Source: Cyanobacteria bacterium SBLK
GTDB lineage: Bacteria; Cyanobacteriota; Cyanobacteriia; Cyanobacteriales; Spirulinaceae
NCBI GenBank assembly: GCA_017746715.1
Contig: JAGHZQ010000024.1
Coordinates: 124,001 to 188,000, forward strand
Direction: 5' to 3'
DNA: 64,000 nt
This document shows positions 1 to 7,599 of this stretch, piece after piece. Position 1 is the stretch's first letter; each line of letters begins with the position of its first letter. Below the pieces are notes generated by a model, which saw only the letters and a program-made list of their open reading frames with translations, searched no databases and had not been told where the DNA came from. The position numbers and the translations under genes were made by a program.

Positions 1-2
1 TT

Positions 3-590
3 TACTTTGCAATCGATAGTTTAGGAAACATTCAGTACATTGGGCGATCGCAAGATATAAACCAAAGGTGGAGAAATCATCATCGAGAAAAGACTTTAGA
101 GGAAATAGGAAAGATAAAAATTGCCTACCTGAAAATTAGCGATGTTGACTTGTTACCAGCCATTGAGGATGCACTGATTGTATGGTTTAATCCTCTACTC
201 AATAATGTTCGTTTGCCATCGATAAAACCTCAAAAAGAGCCAATTGAGAGAGTAATCGAGATGCCTGTCACGACGATTCGCTGGAAACTTAACGAGGTGA
301 TGGCACATCATCGCGTTAAAGGTAGCGATCTAGCTGGATTGCTGCAACTCAGCGATAATGCTGTCTCTAATCTCAGAAACGCGGAAACTATGCCTCGGAT
401 TGACGGTAAGCGCTTGGGGGAATTGCTAAACGGGCTCAATGATCTGGCACAAAATCTAGAGGACGGCCAGATTATCAATGAAAGAGACTTGATTGAGTAC
501 GTACCTCCTAAAAAAAAGACTGACCCCACACCCACCCCACCATTGAACAAAACAATAACCCCTCGTACTGCCATGAGTCGGGGGGTTTGA
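3..590 (+). CDS. GIY-YIG nuclease-like domain fused to an XRE-type HTH (5' partial)
   Basis: The frame is open from base 3 without a stop, so the gene begins to the left of the window. The first codons read YFAIDSLGNIQYIGRSQD, which fits the core of a GIY-YIG nuclease (aromatic, then G-x-I-x-Y-I-G, then an Arg a few residues on). A Glu followed by FNP (AIEDALIVWFNPLLNN) fits the catalytic Glu region of the fold. After about residue 80 comes a helix-turn-helix of Cro/XRE type (SDLAGLLQLSDNAVSNLRN). The tail is Pro/Thr-rich. The TTG at 150 is not the true start. Domain names are by eye. The product is probably a DNA-binding or DNA-cutting protein of an accessory region. Its substrate is unknown. 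Confidence 0.7.
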   Translation, partial: YFAIDSLGNIQYIGRSQDINQRWRNHHREKTLEEIGKIKIAYLKISDVDLLPAIEDALIVWFNPLLNNVRLPSIKPQKEPIERVIEMPVTTIRWKLNEVMAHHRVKGSDLAGLLQLSDNAVSNLRNAETMPRIDGKRLGELLNGLNDLAQNLEDGQIINERDLIEYVPPKKKTDPTPTPPLNKTITPRTAMSRGV

Positions 591-688
591 GATGGGGGAG
601 GATGCTGATTGACCTAGAGGAATATCACCAATCTCGTTTCGTCCGACGAGGTGATTGGCTTCCGTCAAATTGCGTAAAATCGTTTTCC

Positions 689-1585
689 TTAAAGATTCCA
701 AATGGGATAATTCCGATAATTTTCAGGAAATCCCATCTTAGCAACATCGATCTTATGCAGATCGATTAAATCTAAAACTTGCTTTGACCAAAAATTGTTA
801 GGATTGATAATATTCAACATCCAAATCGATACTACTAGCGTATTATAGAGACGATGCTTTTGAGATAGATTAAAATTGCTAGAAAGTTCTTCCAAATTTC
901 GAGGAGACGTGATTGTCACTGTCAATTTACGATTCCAGAGTCGGCCATGATGAGCACAAATATTTCGTACTATTGTCAAATGATAAATAAAATTCTCTAA
1001 AAATTTGTGGTTTAATCTGTATATTTTGGCAATTGCTTTGCGAGTTTTATTATTTTTTAGATTCCTAAACCATCGAGAAAGTAAGCCTAATGACATTACT
1101 TCACAAACTGACCATATTGGAGGGAGTTCGGGACTGCTATACTTATCACGATAATGCTTAATAAAAATTTCTTTAGAGCGTTTGGTTTCTTGTTTAAGTC
1201 GGTCAAGATTCTCTTTAAAATGTTCTAGATTTTTAGCTAAATATTCATTTAGATAGCTATGAGAACCATGATGATCAGCCATAAAATAAGCCCATTGTCT
1301 TCGCAAAGACCCCTCAATATATTCAACTGCTTTTAAAACTTGTAACCTTAACTTTCGGTCAAAATTGTATAAGTTCAAAACCTCTTCAAATTTAGTTCCA
1401 GCTTTAAATTTGTGAATTATACTTGTACGATCCTCCTCAAAGGGCAGCCAATATCCAGATAACCGATAATAATTAATATGGCTTAATGAATGGCGGGCAA
1501 TATCAAGATTCTCAATTAACATTCCTCGATCTTGCAACAACTTAATATGCTCATCAATACTCAAGGGTTTTTTATCGAAGTGCAT
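689..1585 (-). CDS. Abi_2 family (AbiD/AbiF-like) abortive infection protein
   Basis: This is an all-helical protein of about 298 aa that matches the Abi_2 family in layout: N-terminal DKKPLSIDEHIKLLQDRGM, a central HINYYRLSGYWLPF block and a C-terminal HEPN signature RNICAHHGRLWNR (R-x4-H). HEPN domains with this motif are usually metal-independent RNases, so the likely role is RNA cleavage on phage infection. I chose the ATG at 1585. A TTG four codons upstream (1597) keeps the frame. The gene is alone on the minus strand, with a short structured segment just upstream (1599-1653) that could encode a small RNA. Family is confident, activity is inferred. Confidence 0.85.
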   Translation of the reverse strand: MHFDKKPLSIDEHIKLLQDRGMLIENLDIARHSLSHINYYRLSGYWLPFEEDRTSIIHKFKAGTKFEEVLNLYNFDRKLRLQVLKAVEYIEGSLRRQWAYFMADHHGSHSYLNEYLAKNLEHFKENLDRLKQETKRSKEIFIKHYRDKYSSPELPPIWSVCEVMSLGLLSRWFRNLKNNKTRKAIAKIYRLNHKFLENFIYHLTIVRNICAHHGRLWNRKLTVTITSPRNLEELSSNFNLSQKHRLYNTLVVSIWMLNIINPNNFWSKQVLDLIDLHKIDVAKMGFPENYRNYPIWNL

Positions 1586-1598
1586 CTTACATAGCAAT

Positions 1599-1653
1599 AA
1601 AAAAGAGTGACCCGCCGATTTGAGCTTATAACAGAGGCTTGGCGGGTTTTGTT
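1599..1653 (-). ncRNA. Candidate small RNA or terminator hairpin just upstream of the Abi_2 gene
   Basis: Read on the minus strand, ACCCGCC (1641-1647) pairs with GGCGGGT (1610-1616) around a 24-nt loop. The sequence CACTC and a run of six T (1599-1604) follow, which is the layout of an intrinsic terminator, ending about 14 bases before the Abi_2 ATG. Together with the promoter-like boxes at 1660-1689 this would give a transcript of about 55 nt. AbiF-type toxins have been reported to carry an upstream non-coding RNA antitoxin, which makes this position interesting. The simpler reading is a terminator for the Uma2 gene that ends at 1814. Confidence 0.4.
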
Positions 1654-1659
1654 ATTCTT

Positions 1660-1689
1660 AAGATACTCTATAAACCACTACATCGTCAA
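1660..1689 (-). promoter_or_regulatory. Promoter-like boxes in front of the candidate small RNA
   Basis: On the minus strand there is TTGACG (1684-1689), an 18-nt spacer and TATCTT (1660-1665). The start would fall near 1653, just before the hairpin described at 1599-1653. The match is to the general sigma-70 consensus and is not strong at the -10 box. Confidence 0.3.
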
Positions 1690-1785
1690 TCCGTAAATAT
1701 ACTTATATTGCCGTAGAGTGCTGTATAGCCTCCGGTATAGCGAGTAGCTAGTCAGATCGCTAACGTACCTTACTGACTAATTGAG

Positions 1786-1813
1786 AACCTTTAAAAATGC
1801 CTCAAGATTGGGT
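1786..1813 (+). repeat. Direct repeat A, copy 1 (copy 2 at 2851-2878)
   Basis: AACCTTTAAAAATG followed by (C/T)CTCAAGATTGGGT occurs here and again at 2851-2878 with one mismatch. The two copies bracket the Uma2 gene, and the first abuts its stop codon. A weaker similarity links 1753-1783 with 3000-3034 (both contain a CAGAT..CGCTAA and a CTGAC..CTAATT block). This suggests an old tandem duplication in which a second Uma2-type copy was lost. Confidence 0.6.
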
Positions 1814-2674
1814 CTAACTGTCCTCCGTTGAGAGGTTGTCAGGATCGATGCCTCGAGCGAGGAGGCGATCTCGTAATTGCTGCAACGCCGCTTGTGCTTG
1901 CTCTTTCTCTAGCCGTTCTCGTTCTTTCTCCCGTCGTTCTTGCCGTTCTCCTAACTCGGCACGTTCGGCACGTTCTCGCTCTCGCTCTTTCTCTAGCCGT
2001 TCTCGTTCCTTCTCTCGTCGTTCCCGTTCTGCACGTTCGGCACCAGCAAGCAACAAATTACCCTCACTATCCCACCAGCGCATCCAAGGTAAATCTCGGT
2101 TTTGGTAGACCCCTTGCCAAATCCCCAACTCGACTCCCATCGACTCAATCGGGAAATGTCCGCGTCCGTTGGGAGTCATCCGTTGATAGCGACCGTTGAC
2201 CAAGCGGTACACCTCCACACTTTGGCGTTGCACCTCATAGATGCCGTAATATTCCGGTTGGATTTGGGTCTCGTATACCCAAAACTTCCCCGTTTCTGGA
2301 GTTCTGTCTCGTTCTTCCGCACCATTCCCCGATACGAACTCCAAGACGATCGCAGGAGAAATCCGCTCTTGCCAAAGGACGTAAGAGCGTCGCATCTGTC
2401 CGTCCAACAAAGGAGGGATATTGGGGACGTAGAACCAATCGGGAGAGACGCAGCCTTTGAGGGGAGGGTTAGTCACGCGCCAATAGATGCCGCTATCTTG
2501 CCCGATGTCATAGCGTCCGTCTGGATGCAGGCGATTGAGAATGGGGGCGATGGAGTCAGTGAGTAAGATGCTTTGGGGATGTTCTTGGAAGTTCTTCACG
2601 ATTTCTCCATCCTCCCACGGTAACTGAGTATGGTCGGGTAATTGGGTTTGGGCTTGAGTTGGAGTAATCGTCAT
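1814..2674 (-). CDS. Uma2 family (DUF820) endonuclease-like protein with charged coiled-coil tail
   Basis: The protein of about 286 aa has the Uma2/DUF820 plan common in cyanobacteria: a PD-(D/E)xK-like core with CVSPDWFYVPNIPPLL and SPAIVLEFVSGNGAEERDR, where the Asp and the Glu of the VLEF strand would be metal ligands. A long C-terminal helix follows, made almost only of Glu, Arg and Lys (ERAERERREKERERLEKE and similar, about 70 residues), and it ends with RGIDPDNLSTEDS. The helix is coded by near-repetitive DNA (1890-2040). I prefer the ATG at 2674 to the TTG at 2683. The family is abundant and its biological role is poorly known. Transposon-linked nuclease ancestry is often proposed. Confidence 0.85.
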   Translation of the reverse strand: MTITPTQAQTQLPDHTQLPWEDGEIVKNFQEHPQSILLTDSIAPILNRLHPDGRYDIGQDSGIYWRVTNPPLKGCVSPDWFYVPNIPPLLDGQMRRSYVLWQERISPAIVLEFVSGNGAEERDRTPETGKFWVYETQIQPEYYGIYEVQRQSVEVYRLVNGRYQRMTPNGRGHFPIESMGVELGIWQGVYQNRDLPWMRWWDSEGNLLLAGAERAERERREKERERLEKERERERAERAELGERQERREKERERLEKEQAQAALQQLRDRLLARGIDPDNLSTEDS

Positions 2675-2850
2675 GGTTCTCAAGGATTGGGGATTCTTTT
2701 ATACTAATCTTTAAAGAATGTTCTGCGATGCCCGCCGACAATACTATCGCACCAATTGCGGATGAAAACACGGGCTATCCCTTCCCTCGGGCAATCGATA
2801 GATAACTCGCGATCGGGAATTACCGTCTAGTTCCACGAAGGTTGATTGAT

Positions 2851-2981
2851 AACCTTTAAAAATGTCTCAAGATTGGGTTGATTATTCATCGGCTTTTCCT
2901 CCCGCAAGCAAAAAGTAGGCAAAATTTTTGCATTGTGGCCCGCAGCGAAACCGAAAGCAACTCCCGAACCAAGATAGGATA
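2851..2981 (+). repeat. Repeat-bearing spacer between the Uma2 and YHYH genes
   Basis: The 2675-3033 spacer has no convincing gene. It holds direct repeat A copy 2 (2851-2878) and direct repeat B copy 1 (2936-2981). Repeat B reads GGCCCGCAGCGAAACCGAAA and continues with a GCAAC..CGAACCA..GGATAA block. Its second copy is at 3811-3855. Confidence 0.5.
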
Positions 2982-3033
2982 AGTGCGATCGCCAACGCGT
3001 CAGATGCGCTAATAACGAACCTGACTGGCTAAT

Positions 3034-3618
3034 TTATCTGCAAATGCGCCTGTTTCTTGTTTCTGTCTTGAACTCCTCTCGCGTTATGCCCAAGGCGTTT
3101 GCTGCAAATTGAGCAGTTCTCACCGAATCATATTCAGCAAACGTATTGACTCTAACCCAATCACCGTTGTTGAAAGAAACCAATATTTTATTTTTGTTAT
3201 CGCTATCTATAAAAGCAAAGTATCTAACCTTGAGATCGCTGACATTGTAGGTGGACAAAATCCCATCTCTTCCTCCCAATCTGAAATTGGTGCGAGATGC
3301 CTCAACATCTGAAGTCCTGAAAACGCGACTCCCTTGGTAGACAGTCGAACGATATGCCGTAAAAGTCTCCGTCCGGCAATGGGTTCTCGGTGTCGAAGTG
3401 CCAGAGCCACCACCGTGACAATGGTAGTCCCCCGTCCTGTGATTGTGATGGCATCCACTCGAATTTGTCCTTCCCGAATGACTCCAAGCGGGGGAATTTA
3501 GCGATAAAACCATCGCTATGGCTAGAACTGGTGCAATTGTTCTCACTATTTTAAACCTCACCGAGAATGCTTTTCGTATTTTAGCGAATACACTCTCAGA
3601 TCTCACCTCAATCCTCAT
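3034..3618 (-). CDS. Secreted YHYH-domain-like protein
   Basis: The 194-aa product starts with a basic stretch and a hydrophobic segment (IAPVLAIAMVLSLNSPAWS) that looks like a signal peptide with cleavage near AWS|HS. Directly after it comes HSGRTNSSGCHHNHRTGDYH, then CH. This is the His/Cys motif of the small YHYH-type domain found in exported bacterial proteins, with possible metal binding. The C-terminal 100 residues are not recognised. AAGG lies 3 bases before the ATG at 3618. The gene sits between the two copies of direct repeat B. Confidence 0.65.
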   Translation of the reverse strand: MRIEVRSESVFAKIRKAFSVRFKIVRTIAPVLAIAMVLSLNSPAWSHSGRTNSSGCHHNHRTGDYHCHGGGSGTSTPRTHCRTETFTAYRSTVYQGSRVFRTSDVEASRTNFRLGGRDGILSTYNVSDLKVRYFAFIDSDNKNKILVSFNNGDWVRVNTFAEYDSVRTAQFAANALGITREEFKTETRNRRICR

Positions 3619-3810
3619 GATCCTTCAGTAAGGTCAATCGTTTTTTGAAAGTGAGGGAAAGAAATATTAAGGCGATAAATATCTGCTTCAAATGATGGTG
3701 GAATTTTTTCCGTTTCGAAAAGAGACTTTCTGGACTGATATTGCACTAGCCAGCTAAGTGTCGCGCTCTCAATCCCGTTACAGGAACGACTAAGCGACCG
3801 GGTTTCCCTT

Positions 3811-3855
3811 GGCACGCAACGAAACAGAAAGCAACCCTCGAACCATAACGGGATA
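3811..3855 (+). repeat. Direct repeat B, copy 2
   Basis: GGCACGCAACGAAACAGAAA plus a GCAACCCTCGAACCA..GGGATAA block matches 2936-2981 with a few mismatches. The rest of the 3619-3938 spacer holds no gene I can support. The repeat lies about 85 bases before the LOV cyclase start, so it may overlap that gene's promoter region. Confidence 0.55.
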
Positions 3856-3938
3856 AAATAAACAAGGGTGCGATTCCTGAAAGTGTTGCGTGTTTGATGA
3901 GAAAAGAAATAAAGTTAACATCTATCCATTACTAACGA

Positions 3939-5357
3939 ATGCCCGCCCTCAACGCCGACGATCGCCTGCAAGCCTTTTTTGATTTATGCCCGGACTTAGC
4001 GTGCATTCGCGATCGCGACGGCTATTTTCAGGAATTGAACGGAGTGTGGGAGCAAGTCTCGGGCTGGAGTTTGCCAGAATTGCGATCGCGATCGTGGTGG
4101 GATTTCATTCATCCCGACGATGTAGAAATGACTTGGGAACTCGAGCAACAAAGCGCAGAACATCCCCCTCGATGCCCCTTGCAATACAAACATCGCTTTC
4201 TCTGTAAAAATGGCAGCTATCGCTGGCTGACTTGGCGATGGTCGCCCCCTCGAGAGGGAATCTGCTTGGGCATCGCCCGAGATGTCACCGAAAGGCAATG
4301 GCGAGGCTCCAGCGACTATCGCAACACCGTCCGAGAAGCCGTAAAATTGCGAGATCGCGCCATCGAAGCCAGTACCGTCGGAATTGTGATTGCCGATGCC
4401 ACCCTACCGGATATGCCCTTAATTTACGTGAATCCCGCCTTCGAGCGCATCACCGGCTACAGTGCAGCAGAAGTCTTGGGGACGAATTGTCGCTTTCTGC
4501 AAGGAGAAGAAAATCAACAACCCGTCCTCGACGACCTCCGAGCCGCCATCAAAGCCGGAGAATCTTGCACCGTCATCCTTCGCAACTATCGCAAAGACGG
4601 CAAGTTTTTTTGGAACGAACTGGCAATCTCTCCCATTTACGACGATCGCGGCATCCTCACTCATTTTGTTGGCGTGCAAAGTGATGTTAGCGATCGCATT
4701 CAAGCAGAACAAGCCCTGCGTCGAGAAAAGCATAAATCCGATCGCCTCCTCCTCAATATTCTTCCGGAAACCATCGCCGAACAATTGAAAGAAGCCCGAG
4801 GAACTCTTGCCGAACAATACTCCAATACCGCCATACTCTTTGCCGATCTCGTCGGATTTACCCCGTTCTCCGCCCAAATGCAGCCCTTAGAATTAGTCAG
4901 CATCCTCAATGATATTTTTTCGCGTTTCGATCGCCTCGCCGAAAAACACGGTGTGGAAAAAATTAAAACCATCGGCGATGCCTATTTAGCAGCAGGGGGG
5001 CTGCCCATTCCCCGAGAAGACAGTCTCGAAGCCATTGCAAACATGGCCTTGGAGATGCCGGACGAAATTCAAAAATTTAACGATTCTACCGGCCAAAACC
5101 TTCAACTTCGCATTGGCATCGAGACTGGAGTAGTTGTTGCGGGAGTGATCGGGATCAAAAAATTTATTTACGATCTTTGGGGAGATACCGTCAATACCGC
5201 CTCGCGTATGGAATCCCAAGGGCAACCGGGAAAGATACAAGTCACGGAGAGAGTCGCTCGCTTATTGCCAAAAAAGTATATCCTAGAAAGACGGGGAATA
5301 ATATCTATCAAAGGCAAGGGAAGAATGACAACCTATTGGTTGATCGGTAGTCAATAA
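3939..5357 (+). CDS. PAS-LOV class III adenylate cyclase (blue-light photoreceptor type)
   Basis: The 472-aa protein has three parts. A PAS domain (about 10-118) has a PAC-like RWLTWRWSP...GIARDVTER end. A LOV domain (about 140-252) carries GTNCRFLQGEE, where Cys184 would form the flavin adduct, followed by NYRKDGKFFWNELAISPIYD. A class III cyclase domain (about 292-470) has metal Asp303 in FADLVGFT and Asp347 in TIGDAY. Lys343 (KIKTIGD) and Asp412 (YDLWGDTVNTASR) are the pair that selects adenine, so ATP rather than GTP is the expected substrate. This order is that of mPAC from Microcoleus chthonoplastes. No membrane segment is visible. Light-driven cAMP synthesis is inferred from the intact motifs. 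Confidence 0.92.
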   Translation: MPALNADDRLQAFFDLCPDLACIRDRDGYFQELNGVWEQVSGWSLPELRSRSWWDFIHPDDVEMTWELEQQSAEHPPRCPLQYKHRFLCKNGSYRWLTWRWSPPREGICLGIARDVTERQWRGSSDYRNTVREAVKLRDRAIEASTVGIVIADATLPDMPLIYVNPAFERITGYSAAEVLGTNCRFLQGEENQQPVLDDLRAAIKAGESCTVILRNYRKDGKFFWNELAISPIYDDRGILTHFVGVQSDVSDRIQAEQALRREKHKSDRLLLNILPETIAEQLKEARGTLAEQYSNTAILFADLVGFTPFSAQMQPLELVSILNDIFSRFDRLAEKHGVEKIKTIGDAYLAAGGLPIPREDSLEAIANMALEMPDEIQKFNDSTGQNLQLRIGIETGVVVAGVIGIKKFIYDLWGDTVNTASRMESQGQPGKIQVTERVARLLPKKYILERRGIISIKGKGRMTTYWLIGSQ

Positions 5358-5427
5358 TACGTCAATTTGTGATAAATATTGCTAGACGATTATTGTCAGA
5401 CTAAACCGTTCGTCGATACTTGAAACA

Positions 5428-7539
5428 ATGCACCGATTGTTAAAACGTCAGCTTAAGCGGTATCTCGGTATAGTCAATCCCGAAGATATTCCCCCCGATT
5501 TAGAAAAATTTATTCAAGCGATCGGCAATGCTTACGAACAATCCGATGCAGATCGCCTCATGCTCGAACGCAGCATGGAATTGAGTTCTCGAGAACTCCT
5601 CGAAGTCAATACGCAAATGCGAGCAGCCATTCCCGATCTCTTTTTACGCCTCGATTGCGATGGCAGGATTTTAGATTATAAACCCGGCCACACCAATGAA
5701 GATGTTTACGTTCCCCTCATCGAACCCATTGGCAAATACTTACAAGACTTTCTCCCGGAAAAAGTCGCGCGGAAATTCGAGGAAGCTCTCAATTGGGTTC
5801 GCAAAGACCAACCCATTTTCAGCCTCGAACATTCTTTAACCATTGAAGAGAAAAAATATTACTATGAAGTGCGATTATTACGCCTGACCAACAACCAAGC
5901 GATCGCGATTATTCGTAATATTACCCGACGCAAACAAGCCGAACAAGTCCTCAAGGAAGCTAAAGAGCAAGCCGATGCCGCTAATATGGCCAAAAGTCAA
6001 TTTTTGGCCAAAATGAGTCACGAACTCCGTACTCCCTTGAACGCTATTCTCGGCTTTAGTCAACTCATGACCCGCGATGCGTCTTTAAGTGCCGAACAAA
6101 CAGAACATCTCAATATTATCAACCGCAGTGGCGAACATTTACTCGCTTTAATTAATGATATTTTAGACTTATCGAAAATTGAAGCCGGGCGCACGGTATT
6201 GGTCGAAAATGTCTTCGATTTGGTCGAACTGCTCAATAGTATTTCCGCCATGTTGCAAATGAAAGCAGCAACCAAAGGATTGCAATTGGTTTTTAATCTC
6301 GATCCCGAACTGCCGCGATCGGTGAAAACCGACGAAGGAAAATTGCGTCAAGTTCTGATTAATTTACTCGGGAATGCCATTAAATTTACCGAGCAAGGCG
6401 GCGTTACCCTGCGAGTTAGACCTTCTCCTTATTCAACCCTAGGCGACGAACTCTTTGTAACCGACGAACCAACAACCAACACTTCGGCTTTGCTCCCTTC
6501 GACTTCGCTCGAGGCAAGCAGTGCAAGCAACCAACAACCAAGAACAAATTTAACCTTTGAAATTGGCGATAGCGGCAGAGGCATTCCTCCAGAAGAAATC
6601 AATGAACTTTTTAAACCTTTCGTACAAAGTAAAATGAATCGTAGTTTCCAAGAAGGAACGGGCTTGGGATTGCCCATTAGCAAACAATTTATAGAATTAA
6701 TGGGAGGTGATATTTCCGTTCGCAGCGTTATCGAGGAAGGAACGACTTTTATTATTAACCTTACCGTTCAACTCGCTTCTGAAGAACACCTACCTAAAAC
6801 CATCGAAACCAAACGGGTCATCTCTCTTGCTGACAATCGAATAATTTATCGTTTGTTAATTGTTGAAGATCGACTTGAAAATAGTACGCTTCTTTCCAAA
6901 TTACTGATATCTGTCGGTTTTGACGTTCGCATTGCTGAAAATGGTAAAGAAGGCGTGCAAATTTGGGAAGAATGGCAACCTCATTTTATTTGGATGGATA
7001 TGGAAATGCCTGTTATGAATGGTTATGATGCAACCCGATTGATTCGGCAAAAGGAAAAGGAAATATATGGAGATTTAGTCGCCGAAAAAACAATTCCTAT
7101 TGTTGCCATTACCGCCAGTGCTTTTGAAGAAGATCGAAATATTGTGATTGCAGCAGGGTGTAATGATTTCGTTCGAAAACCGTTCAAAGAGGCGATTATT
7201 TTTGATAAAATGGCGCAATATATGGGAGTTCGTTATATTTATGAAAACTCTAATAGCGAAGCAGACTCCCAAGAATATTTTGATGGTGCTTCCCTCGAAC
7301 AACACCAACAAAATATCCAACAAGAATTGGAAAATTTACCAATAGAATGGGTAAATAATGTCTACCAAGCTGCCCTAGAAGCCGATGCCGAAATTGTCGA
7401 AAACTTGCTCGAAGAAATTGAAGATGCTCAATTACAGGCCGTGCAAACTTTTAGGGATTGGGCTGAAAATTTTCAGTTTGAGAATATCATTGCGCTTGTA
7501 GAATCCGTTAATCGCGATCGCTCGCCCACAGTGCAATAA
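5428..7539 (+). CDS. Hybrid sensor histidine kinase (PAS-HisKA-HATPase-REC)
   Basis: The 703-aa cytoplasmic kinase has an N-terminal helical part, a PAS-like domain (about 65-168), HisKA with phospho-acceptor His198 (MSHELRTPLNA), and a HATPase domain with N box LINLLGNAIKF, G1 box GDSGRGIP and GTGLGLPISKQ. A REC domain has the acidic pair after LLIV and Asp524 in MDMEMPVMNG. An acidic helical C-terminal segment (about 625-703) resembles an Hpt helix bundle but shows no clear phospho-His motif. A low-complexity insert in the HATPase domain (about residues 346-372) is coded by a dispersed repeat. The gene follows the LOV cyclase by 70 bases and precedes FIST by 60, all on the plus strand. Confidence 0.92.
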   Translation: MHRLLKRQLKRYLGIVNPEDIPPDLEKFIQAIGNAYEQSDADRLMLERSMELSSRELLEVNTQMRAAIPDLFLRLDCDGRILDYKPGHTNEDVYVPLIEPIGKYLQDFLPEKVARKFEEALNWVRKDQPIFSLEHSLTIEEKKYYYEVRLLRLTNNQAIAIIRNITRRKQAEQVLKEAKEQADAANMAKSQFLAKMSHELRTPLNAILGFSQLMTRDASLSAEQTEHLNIINRSGEHLLALINDILDLSKIEAGRTVLVENVFDLVELLNSISAMLQMKAATKGLQLVFNLDPELPRSVKTDEGKLRQVLINLLGNAIKFTEQGGVTLRVRPSPYSTLGDELFVTDEPTTNTSALLPSTSLEASSASNQQPRTNLTFEIGDSGRGIPPEEINELFKPFVQSKMNRSFQEGTGLGLPISKQFIELMGGDISVRSVIEEGTTFIINLTVQLASEEHLPKTIETKRVISLADNRIIYRLLIVEDRLENSTLLSKLLISVGFDVRIAENGKEGVQIWEEWQPHFIWMDMEMPVMNGYDATRLIRQKEKEIYGDLVAEKTIPIVAITASAFEEDRNIVIAAGCNDFVRKPFKEAIIFDKMAQYMGVRYIYENSNSEADSQEYFDGASLEQHQQNIQQELENLPIEWVNNVYQAALEADAEIVENLLEEIEDAQLQAVQTFRDWAENFQFENIIALVESVNRDRSPTVQ
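6468..6542 (+). repeat. Dispersed repeat lying inside the kinase gene
   Basis: The segment AACCAACAACCAACACTTCG ... GTGCAAGCAACCAACAACCA matches intergenic copies at 44891-44969 and 15788-15856. A short related motif (CTTCGACTTCGCTCG) is also inside tnpB (62901-62932, opposite strand). Here it is in frame and adds a Thr/Ser/Asn-rich loop between the N box and the G1 box of the HATPase domain. Confidence 0.65.
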
Positions 7540-7599
7540 TCATAGTTCAAAAATTATAATCTGCGAATGATAGTTTACAAATCATAAAGAGGTCACGTC

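Noticed and set aside
3615..3815. 66-codon open frame on the minus strand upstream of the YHYH gene
   Set aside because: No family features, overlaps a direct repeat, and composition is unlike neighbouring genes.
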